This document shows positions 34,722 through 43,862 of a DNA stretch of 64,000 nucleotides, piece after piece. Both the position numbers and the translations under genes were made by a program. The stretch lies in contig JAEKLQ010000022.1 of the NCBI GenBank assembly GCA_019509785.1, forward strand, positions 124,001 through 188,000. Direction: 5' to 3'. The notes beneath the pieces are model-generated. The model was given only the letters and a program-made list of their open reading frames with translations, did no database searches and was not told where the DNA came from. This DNA comes from Fibrobacterota bacterium. GTDB taxonomy: Bacteria; Fibrobacterota; Fibrobacteria; UBA11236. Numbering within the stretch: position 1 is the first letter of the stretch; each line of letters begins with the position of its first letter.

Positions 34722-34737
34722 GAGCCTCTAACATAAT
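34722..34737 (+). repeat. Solo copy of the 16-base end of the foldback element
   Basis: GAGCCTCTAACATAAT matches, without mismatch, the outer 16 bases of the 18-base inverted ends of the element at 54930-55089. No partner end lies nearby. It may be a remnant, an independent insertion with a decayed partner, or a conserved sequence motif. Confidence 0.6.
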
Positions 34738-34820
34738 CGGCAAGGATCCGCGCGGCGTCGTGAGGGGTAACCGACAGGTTATCCTGCCCCGCCCCGGATC
34801 CCGTATGCCCGGAAAGGAGC

Positions 34821-35708
34821 ATGGCGATGGATAAGGCGATGATTGGAGGCCTGGCGGCCGTCATGGCGCTCGCAGGTTGCGGCAAGCTGGGTTTCCTGGG
34901 ACCCATCAAGGACAGCAAGGACACCAGGAACCATATTGATGTGGTGGCCAAGGTCCGGGATTTCAAGGAAGGCAATCCCACCTCCACGGACAACACCCAC
35001 CCGCATTTCAACCAAGGCGTGGCCGCCTGCGAGGCCCACCTCGCGGGCATATTCACCGTCCTTCCGGATCTCTCCACCGGCGGCGGCAAGGATCCCTCTT
35101 TTCCCGGTGACGAACGGACTCCGGTGCTGGCGCCTCTGGATAGCATGCCCGTCAACGTTTCGCGATGCTTCGAGCCGGCTGATCGCTTCACGGATTGGTT
35201 CGAGGATCGCGGCCAAGACGTGAACCGCCCCTTCCTGTATACCATGAAATTCGAGCAGGACGATAATACCGGTTACTACGTCTTCCAGGAGAACCAGTTT
35301 TTCCCCTTGGACAAGGATCAAGGCGCCAGGAAGGAAGCCGATTCCGGTCCCGACCCTTTCGGATATCTGCAGAGCGGGACCAAGGATGGCGTCGACCTCT
35401 CCACCCACAACTATGGCTTCACCTTGGAATTCCACGCGACCTTCACCTACAGGCAGGGAGAGCGCCAGTTCCTTTCCGCACGCGGCGATGATGATGTGTG
35501 GGCCTTCGTGAACGGCCACCGCGCCATCGATCTGGGCGGCATCCATTCGGCGGAGTCCGATTCGGTTTCCTTGGACGACAAAGCCGGCGCCTTCGGGCTA
35601 GCGGATAAGAGCCAGTACTCTCTCGACTTTTATTTCGCCGAGCGCTCGGTGGCCTCATCCACATTGGACATCGTCACCAACCTGGAATTCTCCCCCTTAA
35701 AACCCTGA
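34821..35708 (+). CDS. Fibro-slime domain lipoprotein
   Basis: A 295-residue exported lipoprotein with lipobox ALAGC (about residue 18). Residues about 30-290 match the fibro-slime/PA14-like domain: FTYRQGERQFLSARGDDDVW and AFVNGHRAIDLGGIHSAESD are signature strands (a Ca2+-binding DDDVW-FVNG-DLGG pattern), followed by YSLDFYFAERSVASSTLDIV. This family is named for Fibrobacter and slime-mould proteins and suggests a cell-surface carbohydrate-binding role. AAGGAG ribosome site before ATG. This is the main taxonomic clue in the window. Confidence 0.88.
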   Translation: MAMDKAMIGGLAAVMALAGCGKLGFLGPIKDSKDTRNHIDVVAKVRDFKEGNPTSTDNTHPHFNQGVAACEAHLAGIFTVLPDLSTGGGKDPSFPGDERTPVLAPLDSMPVNVSRCFEPADRFTDWFEDRGQDVNRPFLYTMKFEQDDNTGYYVFQENQFFPLDKDQGARKEADSGPDPFGYLQSGTKDGVDLSTHNYGFTLEFHATFTYRQGERQFLSARGDDDVWAFVNGHRAIDLGGIHSAESDSVSLDDKAGAFGLADKSQYSLDFYFAERSVASSTLDIVTNLEFSPLKP

Positions 35709-35987
35709 CCCGGTCTCGGGTCTGTTTACCATTTGTTGCCGGGACCGGCTCCTCTAGCGCGGATTCCGGCATGTGCACACGCATGTTACCCCCATTTTCG
35801 ATACGATTAGCGTTGGTTACGGAGTGGTAAACACGCCTGAACCCAATAATGATGTGTCGGGGTTTGAGGAATTCAGGGAAGATGGTTCTCTAGCGATCCG
35901 CCTCTTGCAATCGACTGCATATTCGATCCCATTTTCGCCGACTTCGGCCGTATATTCATCTTCGCACGCCAAAGGAGGGGAATATCC

Positions 35988-36590
35988 ATGGCGAATCTTG
36001 GACCTGAGATTTCTGGCACTCACGAAGAGACCTTGGCAGGTGATCTTCAGACCACACGTAGCTTCCGGCCGTGGGAAACCCGGCCTGAAACGGGAATGGG
36101 CTTGACCACTACTTCGACCGTGCGCGCCTTGGCTCTCGGCCCGAAGCCGCCGGCACCGGCCCTCCGCGAGGCATTGCGGCCCCAGGTAACCGGAAGGTTT
36201 CCCGGTTCCGATCGCGTGATCGCGATCCAACCCGCGCGCCTTCCGGAAGCCTTCATCGGCGCGGCCGATGATGCCTCGGGAATGGATCGCGTCATGGGAT
36301 ACCTGAGCGAACATTTCCGCGAGAACGTTCCCATGAAGGCGCTCGCCGACCTGGTCCGCCTCTCCTTGCGGCAGTTCCACCGGAACTTCAAGAAGCAGTT
36401 CGGGATGCCCCCGAACCAGTTCCTGATCCGGATGCGGGTGATGGCCGCGCGGGACATGCTGGTATCGGACAAGCGCCCCGTCGCCAAAATCGCCTATGAC
36501 CTGGGTTTCGCGGACGACACCCTGTTCATCCGGCAATTCAAGGCGCGGATGGGCATGACTCCGCTGCAGTACCGTAAAGCCAACCGCTAA
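35988..36590 (+). CDS. AraC-family transcriptional regulator
   Basis: A 200-residue protein with a C-terminal AraC-type double helix-turn-helix (about 100-198): MGYLSEHFRENVPMKALADL, LSLRQFHRNFKKQFGMPPNQ, VAKIAYDLGFADDTLFIRQF and the closing GMTPLQYRKANR. The N-terminal 95 residues are Pro/Thr-rich and not a recognisable sensor domain. AAAGGAGGGG precedes the ATG by nine bases. The preceding 279 bases (35709-35987) contain no gene I can support and probably its promoter. Regulated genes are unknown. Confidence 0.9.
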   Translation: MANLGPEISGTHEETLAGDLQTTRSFRPWETRPETGMGLTTTSTVRALALGPKPPAPALREALRPQVTGRFPGSDRVIAIQPARLPEAFIGAADDASGMDRVMGYLSEHFRENVPMKALADLVRLSLRQFHRNFKKQFGMPPNQFLIRMRVMAARDMLVSDKRPVAKIAYDLGFADDTLFIRQFKARMGMTPLQYRKANR

Positions 36591-36624
36591 GCGTTAGCGG
36601 TGAAGCCCGGGATCAAGAGCCGGT

Positions 36625-37098
36625 TCAGCTTGCTGAACCGGCCGGTTTAGCCCAGGCCGCCAATTCGGACTTAATCCGATCCCAATCTTTGAAGATCCTC
36701 GCGATCACCAAGGTCTTCTCCGGCCCGCGCAGGACGATGCGCCGCCCCTTCGTTTCCACCTGCCGTACCTGATCGCGGCTGATCTTCTTCCCGTTGCCGT
36801 CCCAGTAGACCACCGCCACCTGGCTTTCGCTCAAGCGCAGCTCCCGCGGGCGGAAGAAGAAACCGTAGATGACCGAGAGGATGCCCACGACGACGAAAGC
36901 GAAGGCGAGGGCCCAGGGCAAAACGGGCATGGGCTGGCCGGCATGCGCCGCTTTAATCGTCAAGTTCGCCGCCCACATCGCCGCCAGAATGCCCGATCCG
37001 TAGATCCCGCTGGCCACCACGGCCAGGAAGGCGATGCGTAAGGCGTCGGGCTTGAATCGCTTGCCGTCGGCGACGGGTTCTTCGGAAGTATTGGCCAT
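36625..37098 (-). CDS. Membrane protein with PH-like (bPH) domain
   Basis: A 157-residue protein: two N-terminal transmembrane helices (about 21-45 and 61-85), then a short cytoplasmic PH-like fold (LRLSESQVAVVYWDGNGKK, ISRDQVRQVETKGRRIVLRG, LVIARIFKDWDRIKSELAAW). I take the ATG at 37098 because the segment upstream is Arg/Cys-rich and lacks a ribosome site. Unknown function; similar architectures act as envelope stress or trafficking accessories. Divergent from the symporter gene. Confidence 0.65.
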   Translation of the reverse strand: MANTSEEPVADGKRFKPDALRIAFLAVVASGIYGSGILAAMWAANLTIKAAHAGQPMPVLPWALAFAFVVVGILSVIYGFFFRPRELRLSESQVAVVYWDGNGKKISRDQVRQVETKGRRIVLRGPEKTLVIARIFKDWDRIKSELAAWAKPAGSAS

Positions 37099-37185
37099 GG
37101 GACCAAGATAGCAAGCCGCGCATTCCCGTCTGCCGGCGGACGTCCTTTTTACATTATGGGCTGCTTTCAAGAAGGGACCGCGCGG

Positions 37186-38685
37186 ATGTTCAGCCCCGTC
37201 GACTGGCTCGTAATCGTCCTCTACTTCGCGGTAGTGGCCGGCATCGGGGTCTATTTCTCCCGGCGCAACCGGGATTTCAAGGACTTCATGTTCGGGGGCG
37301 GCAATATGCCGTGGCTGGCGGTGGGCATTTCCCTCATCGCCACTTCGGTATCGGCCAATACCTTCCTAGGCAATCCCGCCGACGGCTATGCCAACGACAT
37401 GCGCCTCTTGATGCTGAACGTTGGCTCGCTCGCCGCCATCGCCATCGTGGGGACCGTATTCATCCCCCGTATCCGTTCCAGCGGGATCAAATCGGCTTAC
37501 GAATTGTTGGAGATGAAGTTTTCCCGGCCGGTAAGGGTCATGGCCGCATCCTTCTACTCGTTCCACCTGCTATTGCGGATGGGCATGCTCATCTACGGGC
37601 CGTCCCTGGTCCTGATGAAAATAACGGGCGCCCCCTATTGGGCTTGCGCCGTCGCCATGGCCGTCTTCGCCATGATGTACACCTCGCTGGGCGGCATCAA
37701 GGCGGTGACCACCACCGACATCATCCAGTTCGTCATCTTCTTCGGGGGCGGCTTGCTATGCATCGGCTTCGTGGCCCATGCCGTGGGCGGCTTCGGCGCG
37801 GCCTGGCACATGGCCAGCGAGGCCGGCAAAACCCGTTGGCTCGATTTCAGTTGGGACCCCTCCAGCCCGCGTAATTTCTGGACCGCGTCCTTGGTCTACA
37901 TCGTCTTCGAAGTGGCCATCCGCGGGTGCGATCAGCAATTCGTGCAAAGGTATCTCTCCACCAAGGACGTGCGCGCCGCCAATTACTCTTCCGTCACCTC
38001 ATCCCTGCTTGGCGTATGCGTAGGCGTGCTCTTTTTCACGGTAGGCGCCTTCCTGTACGTGTATTTCCAAATCGCCCACGTGGAAGTCTTGCCGGACCTC
38101 AAGGCCAATCAAGTGCTCCCGCACTTCATCGTGAACGTCCTGCCCACCGGCGTCAAGGGCTTATTGGTGGCGGCCATCCTGGCGGCGGATATGGGCGCCC
38201 TGAGTTCGGTGCTGACCGCGCTCTCGAACACGACGGTGATCGATTTCCTGCGGCGGGATCAGGGGGGCGAAGGCAGCCATTCGCTCAAGCATGCCCGGAT
38301 CTGGGTGGTGCTGTGGGGGACCTTGGGTACCGCGGCCTCATTCCTATGCGCCCTGGGGGATGAAACCATTCTGGGGAAGGCCTTGTTCTTCACCTCGCTT
38401 TTCACGGGTCCCCTGCTGTCGATGTTCTTGCAGGCCTTCTTCCTGCCGAAGACCCGGCCCGTGGCGATCATGATCGGAGCGGTAGTCGGAATGTTGGCGC
38501 TGCTTCCCTTCAGCACCATCCCCGTGCTTCCGCCGGGGATGTGGAAGCCTTGGTTGGCGTTGGCCTGGCCTTGGAATCCGCTGATCTCGCTGACCGGGTC
38601 CCTCTTGGCGGCGCAGGGGATTAACGCGGTGATGGGGCTTCGCTCATCCTCTTCCAATACCAATCCGAATCGACGCCCATCCTGA
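37186..38685 (+). CDS. Sodium/solute symporter (SSS family)
   Basis: A 499-residue membrane protein with about 13 helices, SSS superfamily. Seen: DWLVIVLYFAVVAGIGVYFS, the family stretch RRNRDFKDFMFGGGNMPWLAV, SANTFLGNPADGYANDM, GGIKAVTTTDIIQFVIFFGG and LVAAILAADMGALSSVLTAL, which contains the conserved Na+-site helix. The substrate (sugar, sialic acid, amino acid or other) cannot be assigned. Start at 37186 follows AAGAAGGGA; an upstream ATG at 37156 has no ribosome site. Confidence 0.92.
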   Translation: MFSPVDWLVIVLYFAVVAGIGVYFSRRNRDFKDFMFGGGNMPWLAVGISLIATSVSANTFLGNPADGYANDMRLLMLNVGSLAAIAIVGTVFIPRIRSSGIKSAYELLEMKFSRPVRVMAASFYSFHLLLRMGMLIYGPSLVLMKITGAPYWACAVAMAVFAMMYTSLGGIKAVTTTDIIQFVIFFGGGLLCIGFVAHAVGGFGAAWHMASEAGKTRWLDFSWDPSSPRNFWTASLVYIVFEVAIRGCDQQFVQRYLSTKDVRAANYSSVTSSLLGVCVGVLFFTVGAFLYVYFQIAHVEVLPDLKANQVLPHFIVNVLPTGVKGLLVAAILAADMGALSSVLTALSNTTVIDFLRRDQGGEGSHSLKHARIWVVLWGTLGTAASFLCALGDETILGKALFFTSLFTGPLLSMFLQAFFLPKTRPVAIMIGAVVGMLALLPFSTIPVLPPGMWKPWLALAWPWNPLISLTGSLLAAQGINAVMGLRSSSSNTNPNRRPS

Positions 38686-38873
38686 ATGCTCAGGTGGAAG
38701 CGGGCGTTTCCATTGGCTTCGATTTGTCGTGCGCGTCGCTCTAGTTTGCCGTGAGCGCAATTTTATTCCACCACATGCGCAAGTATCGGAAATTTGGCCA
38801 ATTTTGGCGATTGGGGCAATCGGAATAAGGTTATGTTATCGGCGTTGCAAACCTTTACGTCGACGGAGAAACG

Positions 38874-40709
38874 ATGCGTCGTCCCTTACTTCCAAGTTCC
38901 GAATTCGTTCTGCTCGCGTTGCTATCGCTGGCGGTCCCCCCAGCGAACGCCGCCATCACGGGAGCCTATTCCGGCAAAGAGGCGCACCCCGGGTTTACCA
39001 TCTCCGCCATAGACGCCCTGGGCAAGTACAGCACCATGGGGATGGCTTGGTTGAAGAACGGGGACATGGTCTGGGTGCGCTGCCCGAACAACTACGCTAC
39101 TCCGCCCGGTAACAACGCCAATGCAGGCGTATGGATCGTGAAGAATATCGCCACCACTCCGACCGTGACCAAACTCATCGATCAATTCCGCCAGCCCACG
39201 GGAGTGACGGTCGGCCCGAACGACGAAATCATGGTCGTCGATTTGGATGGCGTGTACAAGGTTTCCGCCACCGATGGGACCCGGACCAAGGTGGTGGCCG
39301 CTCCTCCGACCTACGATGGGACGCTCCCGTACCACTCGTACATATTCTGCCCCATGTACAGCAACGGCATGTACTATGCGCCCTACTCCGGGACCTTCAT
39401 CTCCGGCGGCTTCGCGGATACCGATCCGAGCGGCGACTACGCCAGTTCCATACTCGCCTGGAAACCGGACGGGACGGGCGGATTCACCAAGTACGCCGGC
39501 GGCACGCGGTCGCCCAACGGCGGGGGGCTGGGGCCGAACGGCATCATGCTGTTCACGGATAACCAAGGAAGCTGGAACCCTTCCTGCGCGCTGAACATCA
39601 TCAAGCCGAACTCCTTCTACGGCCTCCATCAGAATACCTCGAAGGGATTCAAGGACAACTGGGCGGGACTGGCCAATAAGGCCGGCACCTTGCCTTACCA
39701 GCCTCCGGTCGCCTGGATGATGCAGGCCCAAGCGGTCGGGGAATACGGCGTGGGCGCGAGCACCTCGCAGCCCCTCTACATGGATCATGGGCCCTACGCG
39801 GGCGACGTGGTCGTGGGGGACGTCACCCTGGAGGGAATGTCCCGCATCGCGTTGGATCCCGTGAACGGCGCCACCGGCGTGAACGCGAATTACAACGGAT
39901 CGGTGCATTGGTTCACGAACCTGCCGGGAGGGGCCAATTGCCCCGCCCCTAACCGCTTCGTCATGGATCCGACCGCTGACGTCATTTACGTGGGCACCTT
40001 GGAGATCATCGGCCAAAGCGGGGGAGCCTGGCCCTCCGGCGCCGATCAGCCGGTCTATAAGGTCGCCTTGGACGCCGCAGCCATCAAGGCGAGCTTCGAA
40101 ATCCTGAGCGTGAAATCGAGGGCCGGGGGAATCGAAGTCGCTTTTTCCCAGCCCGTCTCCGAAGCCTCGGCGGTGGCCGCGAGCTTCGCCATCAAGCAGT
40201 ATGATCTGGTGCGCCAAGAGGGTTATGGCGCAGGGAACAACACCTCGGCCGCGCCCGCCATCACCAGCGTCCAGTTGTCCCAGGACGGCTACCGGGTTTT
40301 CCTGGGCATCGGAAGCAACGCCAAATTCGATCGCGTCTTGTCCATCACCGCCGGCGGCATCCATGCGCGCACCGGCAACGCATCCTTGGTCTACAACTCA
40401 ACCTTGTTCACGCACAACTACCAATCCACGGTGGCCTTCAATCCCGCCCCGGTTTCCATCGCGGATCGCGCTTCCGATCAATACATGAATAACCATGTTA
40501 TGCATACCATGCTTCCGGGAGCGGTGAAGCTTCGCGTGGACCTCAAGGGGGCCTACACCGTTTCGCTCAGGGAATTGAACGGCGCCCGCAGGGAAGAGCG
40601 TCAGGGTTTCGACGCGGGCGAATTTACGCTGAAGGCCCCCGGCGCGGGCCTGCACATCCTGGAAGTGCGGCAGGGCGGGCGCGCCTATGTCCGGCCGGTG
40701 ACGTTCTAA
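38874..40709 (+). CDS. Secreted beta-propeller protein (PQQ-sugar-dehydrogenase-like) with T9SS-like tail
   Basis: A 611-residue exported protein, signal peptide ending near ANAA (about 26). Residues about 30-410 look like a glucose/sorbosone-dehydrogenase-type propeller with spaced WLKNGDMVWVRCP, QPTGVTVGPNDEIMVVDLDG, LYMDHGPYAGDVVVGDVTLE and NRFVMDPTADVIYVG segments. Residues about 410-540 form an Ig-like module, and the last 50 residues (VDLKGAYTVSLRELNGARRE, APGAGLHILEVRQGGRAYV) resemble a T9SS sorting tail. Whether it binds PQQ cannot be told. GGAG ribosome site. Convergent with the di-haem gene. Confidence 0.75.
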   Translation: MRRPLLPSSEFVLLALLSLAVPPANAAITGAYSGKEAHPGFTISAIDALGKYSTMGMAWLKNGDMVWVRCPNNYATPPGNNANAGVWIVKNIATTPTVTKLIDQFRQPTGVTVGPNDEIMVVDLDGVYKVSATDGTRTKVVAAPPTYDGTLPYHSYIFCPMYSNGMYYAPYSGTFISGGFADTDPSGDYASSILAWKPDGTGGFTKYAGGTRSPNGGGLGPNGIMLFTDNQGSWNPSCALNIIKPNSFYGLHQNTSKGFKDNWAGLANKAGTLPYQPPVAWMMQAQAVGEYGVGASTSQPLYMDHGPYAGDVVVGDVTLEGMSRIALDPVNGATGVNANYNGSVHWFTNLPGGANCPAPNRFVMDPTADVIYVGTLEIIGQSGGAWPSGADQPVYKVALDAAAIKASFEILSVKSRAGGIEVAFSQPVSEASAVAASFAIKQYDLVRQEGYGAGNNTSAAPAITSVQLSQDGYRVFLGIGSNAKFDRVLSITAGGIHARTGNASLVYNSTLFTHNYQSTVAFNPAPVSIADRASDQYMNNHVMHTMLPGAVKLRVDLKGAYTVSLRELNGARREERQGFDAGEFTLKAPGAGLHILEVRQGGRAYVRPVTF

Positions 40710-40750
40710 TAGACGGCCCGGCTATCGGAGGCGCTCCTCTATCGGAGGCC

Positions 40751-40765
40751 CGCCTATCGTAGGCG
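40751..40765. terminator. Small hairpin between convergent genes
   Basis: CGCCTA/TAGGCG with loop TCG forms a 6-bp stem between the propeller gene (+) and the di-haem gene (-). It sits in a run of three imperfect repeats of CTATCGGAGGC (40722-40765). No T-tract is visible on either side, so bidirectional terminator function is only a guess. Confidence 0.35.
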
Positions 40766-40783
40766 CACCTAATGGGGTCTCGG

Positions 40784-42529
40784 CTATCTCAGCAACGATG
40801 CCCTGAAAAAGCTCTGGCCGACCCGCAGAAAGTAGATGCCGTCCTGCGCCCTATCCGGGATGCCGTAACGGCCGTTCCCTAAGGACCGCAGGGCGAAGAC
40901 CCGTCCGCGGATGTCCATCAACCTCACGGCTCCCGTGAAGCCGGCCGGCACGATGAGGATGCGGTCCCGGATATACGGGGATGGGAAGGCGCGGGACCCG
41001 ATGGCCCGGATCCCGATCCCCGGCGATGCGCCTTGCTTGGCTACCCATTCCCCCAGGATCTTCAGGGACGCGGTGTCCGGGATATAGGTGGCTAAGGGCG
41101 GCATGCCGTCGCCGTCGTTCCGGTACAGGTTCACGCCTCCCAGGCCCGCCATGACCGAATCCAGGCTGAAAGCATGGGTGGCCAGGTTATCGGTCCATTC
41201 CTTCGATCCCCAAGGCTGCGAGAACATCCAAGCCAGCTTGGCCAGCGCGTCCGCGTCCCCGAAGCCGGCCGCCTTCTTAAGCGCCCGGTACCAGGTCGCC
41301 GAATCCGCGGCCGGGGTGGTCCGGGCCCACTGCCGGAAAAGCCCATAGGACAGGGACGGGTAGCCCTTCTTGGTCGCGGGATCGATATAGATCTCATTAG
41401 TGGTCAGGGTGTCGGGATTGCCGGGGGGAAGAGCAAGGTTCCAGTTCGGATCCGACCCCAGCCCGGACGTGGACACGAGCCACTTGTACTTGTTGCGGCC
41501 CTGGATCAGGGAGAGAGAATCGGTATAGGCGGCGGTGTCGTTGAGGATCCCGATCGACTTGATCTGGTTGAACGGGATATCATGCTGGCGTAAATCGAAG
41601 TAATCGAAATTGGGAGGGATGGTGGCGGCGCTGGCCCCTATCAGCGCGGACCTGTCGCCATGGCATCCCGAGCAATTCGCGGCCAGGTAGGATCGGGACA
41701 TGTTGTCCACCACCACCCGCCTTTGGGCGTCGGTCAGGGTGGGATCGATCGCTTCAGCCATGCCGATGAACCGCCGGGCCAAGGAGGCCGCATTAGGTTG
41801 GGCGCCGGAGAAGACCCCGGCCGCGAACAAATCCAGCACTTGGTTGCTGGCGCCGTTTTGGGTGGGCCTCTTGAGCTGCGCCGGATAGAATCCCATCACG
41901 CCGCGGCCCTGTCTCACCGGCAGGTTCGGGGAGGGATGGTTGCCCGAGGTGACCTGATGGCAGCGGTTACAGTCCGCTTGCGCCGGGAATCGCCATTTCT
42001 TGTAGGTTGTGCGTCCCTGATTGTCCTTCACGGAGAGGACCCCATTGGCCCCGGTCCCGGGATCCACCAGGTTGGCGTCGGTCTGCGCCGTATTCCAGCG
42101 ATAGGAAAACCCATACCAATTCTGAGCGCCCTCCGCGGTATCCGCCTTCTTCACGAGGAAGCGGGTTTCCCAATAGATCGTGTCGCCGGGCGCGCGCACG
42201 TGCAGGAAGGCTTTCACGAAGACGGTGCTGTCCGGATAATCGAAAAAGTCGGTGTCGTCCGCCCAGGCGATTTTTTTGCCGGGGCGTAGGATCACCCATC
42301 TCTTTTTCAAGCTCCCGTCGGACCAAAGCGGGGAGTTCACCACGAATGCCTTGGCGGCAGTGTCCGTGGTTCGGCTCGCTATGGCGCTGTAGAATCCGGT
42401 TTGCGAAAGGAGTTGGGGGATTTCGCCCGGTTTGGTCGGGTCGAAGTATTTAAATGCCGCCGACGCGAGCGCAGGCGTTCCCAACATCATCAATAAGAAC
42501 AAGGATAAACGCCGCCGTCCGTATGCCAA
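40784..42529 (-). CDS. Di-haem c-type cytochrome, HNE_0200/SO2930-like family, T9SS-like tail
   Basis: A 581-residue exported protein. Signal peptide ends near ALASAA. The N-terminal domain has NSPLWSDGSLKKRWVILRPG, the hallmark of the SO2930/HNE_0200 family. Two haem sites follow: ADCNRCHQ (about 186) and ANCSGCHGD (about 287). The last 70 residues (LIVPAGFTGAVRLMDIRGRV, QDGIYFLRVGQSFFRASLLR) resemble a T9SS sorting tail. The start is TTG: AGGAGG lies six bases upstream of it and no ATG is near. Probably an electron-transfer or peroxidase-related outer protein; role unknown. Confidence 0.82.
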   Translation of the reverse strand: MAYGRRRLSLFLLMMLGTPALASAAFKYFDPTKPGEIPQLLSQTGFYSAIASRTTDTAAKAFVVNSPLWSDGSLKKRWVILRPGKKIAWADDTDFFDYPDSTVFVKAFLHVRAPGDTIYWETRFLVKKADTAEGAQNWYGFSYRWNTAQTDANLVDPGTGANGVLSVKDNQGRTTYKKWRFPAQADCNRCHQVTSGNHPSPNLPVRQGRGVMGFYPAQLKRPTQNGASNQVLDLFAAGVFSGAQPNAASLARRFIGMAEAIDPTLTDAQRRVVVDNMSRSYLAANCSGCHGDRSALIGASAATIPPNFDYFDLRQHDIPFNQIKSIGILNDTAAYTDSLSLIQGRNKYKWLVSTSGLGSDPNWNLALPPGNPDTLTTNEIYIDPATKKGYPSLSYGLFRQWARTTPAADSATWYRALKKAAGFGDADALAKLAWMFSQPWGSKEWTDNLATHAFSLDSVMAGLGGVNLYRNDGDGMPPLATYIPDTASLKILGEWVAKQGASPGIGIRAIGSRAFPSPYIRDRILIVPAGFTGAVRLMDIRGRVFALRSLGNGRYGIPDRAQDGIYFLRVGQSFFRASLLR

Positions 42530-42596
42530 GAAAACCTCCTAACCCGTATTGTCTATTCTACGGATATCGCCATGGAAAACCGTGATCCGCCGTCCT

Positions 42597-43709
42597 TCAC
42601 CGCCCCTTTTCGCAGGGGTCGATATTCTTCATCCCCAACACCCCGTCCAGCCCCGCGGATGCCACGTAACACAGATGCTTCGGGGCCTCGGCGCCGTCGA
42701 TACGATCCCCTTGGCTGCCCTGGGGTAGGGCCTGGATTTCCCGCATCCACACCGCCCGGGCCTTGAATCGATCCAGCAAGGCCTTGGAACGCTCCGGGCC
42801 CAGGATGAACAAGGGCTTGGTCAGGCGATCGGCCAGCAGCCCGCTGTCCGCCAGGACCGTCACCGAGCAGAAGGGCCGGGCCGGACGGCCGGTGCGGGGA
42901 TCGAAGATGTGGTGGTAGCGGATGCCGTCCTTGAAGAAGTAGCGCTCATAGTCGCCGGAGGTGGAGACGGCGCGCGGCTCGGTCAGCTTCAATGTGCCGG
43001 CCAGGCCTTCGGGATCGCGCGGATGGCGGATGCCCAGCGTCCAAGGCTCCCGTCCCTTATGGCCGCCCACGCGCATGTCCCCGCCGGCCGAAACGATATG
43101 GTCCGGGAAGCCCATGGAATCGAGGAGGGCGTGCATGCGATCGACCGTATAGCCCTTGGCGATGCCGCCCAGATCGAGGATGACGCTGTCCCGCAGGATC
43201 ACCAGCCGGTTGCCGCCCACCAGGCGATAGGGCGGATACTTGGCGGGGTTGCCGTCCAAAGGCGCGCCGAAGGCGGGATTGCCATGCATCAAGGCCAAGA
43301 TGGCGGCATCGGAAGGCACCCGGCCGCTGTCCCCGCTGCCCAGACCCCAGGCCGCTTTCAAATCGTGCATGGTGATGTCGAAGGCGCCCTGCGAAGCCTC
43401 GGCCATCTCCGCGGCCGCGCGCAGCACGGTGATGATCTCCGTATCGGCCGTCAGCGTATCGCCCACGCGGCCCATCACCCGCCTTAAGTCCGATCCCGGC
43501 AGGTAATCGCTGAAGACCTGTTCCAGTCGCGCGCTCTCCCGTTGCAGCCGGGCGAAGGCGCTGTCCGGCGGAACGGCGCCATGCCCATAGAGCGTCGCGA
43601 CGAACTCGGTATCCATGTCGAACCAGCGATGGATGTTCTTCTCGGGACGGGAGCAGGCGAGAAGCAGGAGGGGCGCCAGGGCGATGGCGGAGCGCAGGGA
43701 GAGTGCCAT
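42597..43709 (-). CDS. apbE: FAD:protein FMN transferase (ApbE), lipoprotein
   Basis: A 370-residue ApbE. It attaches FMN covalently to Thr/Ser of partner proteins (Rnf/Nqr subunits, FMN-binding domains) in the periplasm. Lipobox LLLLAC (about residue 18) tethers it. Conserved blocks: FDMDTEFVATLYG, LPGSDLRRV, DLGGIAKGYTVDRMHALL, IVSAGGDMRVGG (the diphosphate/metal site), and YHHIFDPRTGRPARP. No Rnf, Nqr or FMN-binding-domain gene is in the window, so its target is elsewhere. Length fits the family. Confidence 0.92.
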   Translation of the reverse strand: MALSLRSAIALAPLLLLACSRPEKNIHRWFDMDTEFVATLYGHGAVPPDSAFARLQRESARLEQVFSDYLPGSDLRRVMGRVGDTLTADTEIITVLRAAAEMAEASQGAFDITMHDLKAAWGLGSGDSGRVPSDAAILALMHGNPAFGAPLDGNPAKYPPYRLVGGNRLVILRDSVILDLGGIAKGYTVDRMHALLDSMGFPDHIVSAGGDMRVGGHKGREPWTLGIRHPRDPEGLAGTLKLTEPRAVSTSGDYERYFFKDGIRYHHIFDPRTGRPARPFCSVTVLADSGLLADRLTKPLFILGPERSKALLDRFKARAVWMREIQALPQGSQGDRIDGAEAPKHLCYVASAGLDGVLGMKNIDPCEKGR

Positions 43710-43862
43710 ATCCGTAACTTAGCAAAGGCCTGGAATCCTCGCCGCCCTCCGCGACGAACCCATTTATGAGACCCCTTCTAAGGGACGGGCGACTAGGGCC
43801 CCCGCGCAACCGGCCGGGGCCGAGCGCGGGCCGCAGCCGGTTATGCCTGAATCGGATGGCCG

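Noticed and set aside
35773-36105. 110-residue plus-strand open frame before the AraC gene
   Set aside because: No ribosome site, overlaps the AraC gene in another frame, and no recognisable domain.
40722-40765. Three CTATCGGAGGC-like repeats as a possible CRISPR or satellite
   Set aside because: Only three imperfect short copies with no regular spacers; better read as hairpin-forming intergenic sequence.
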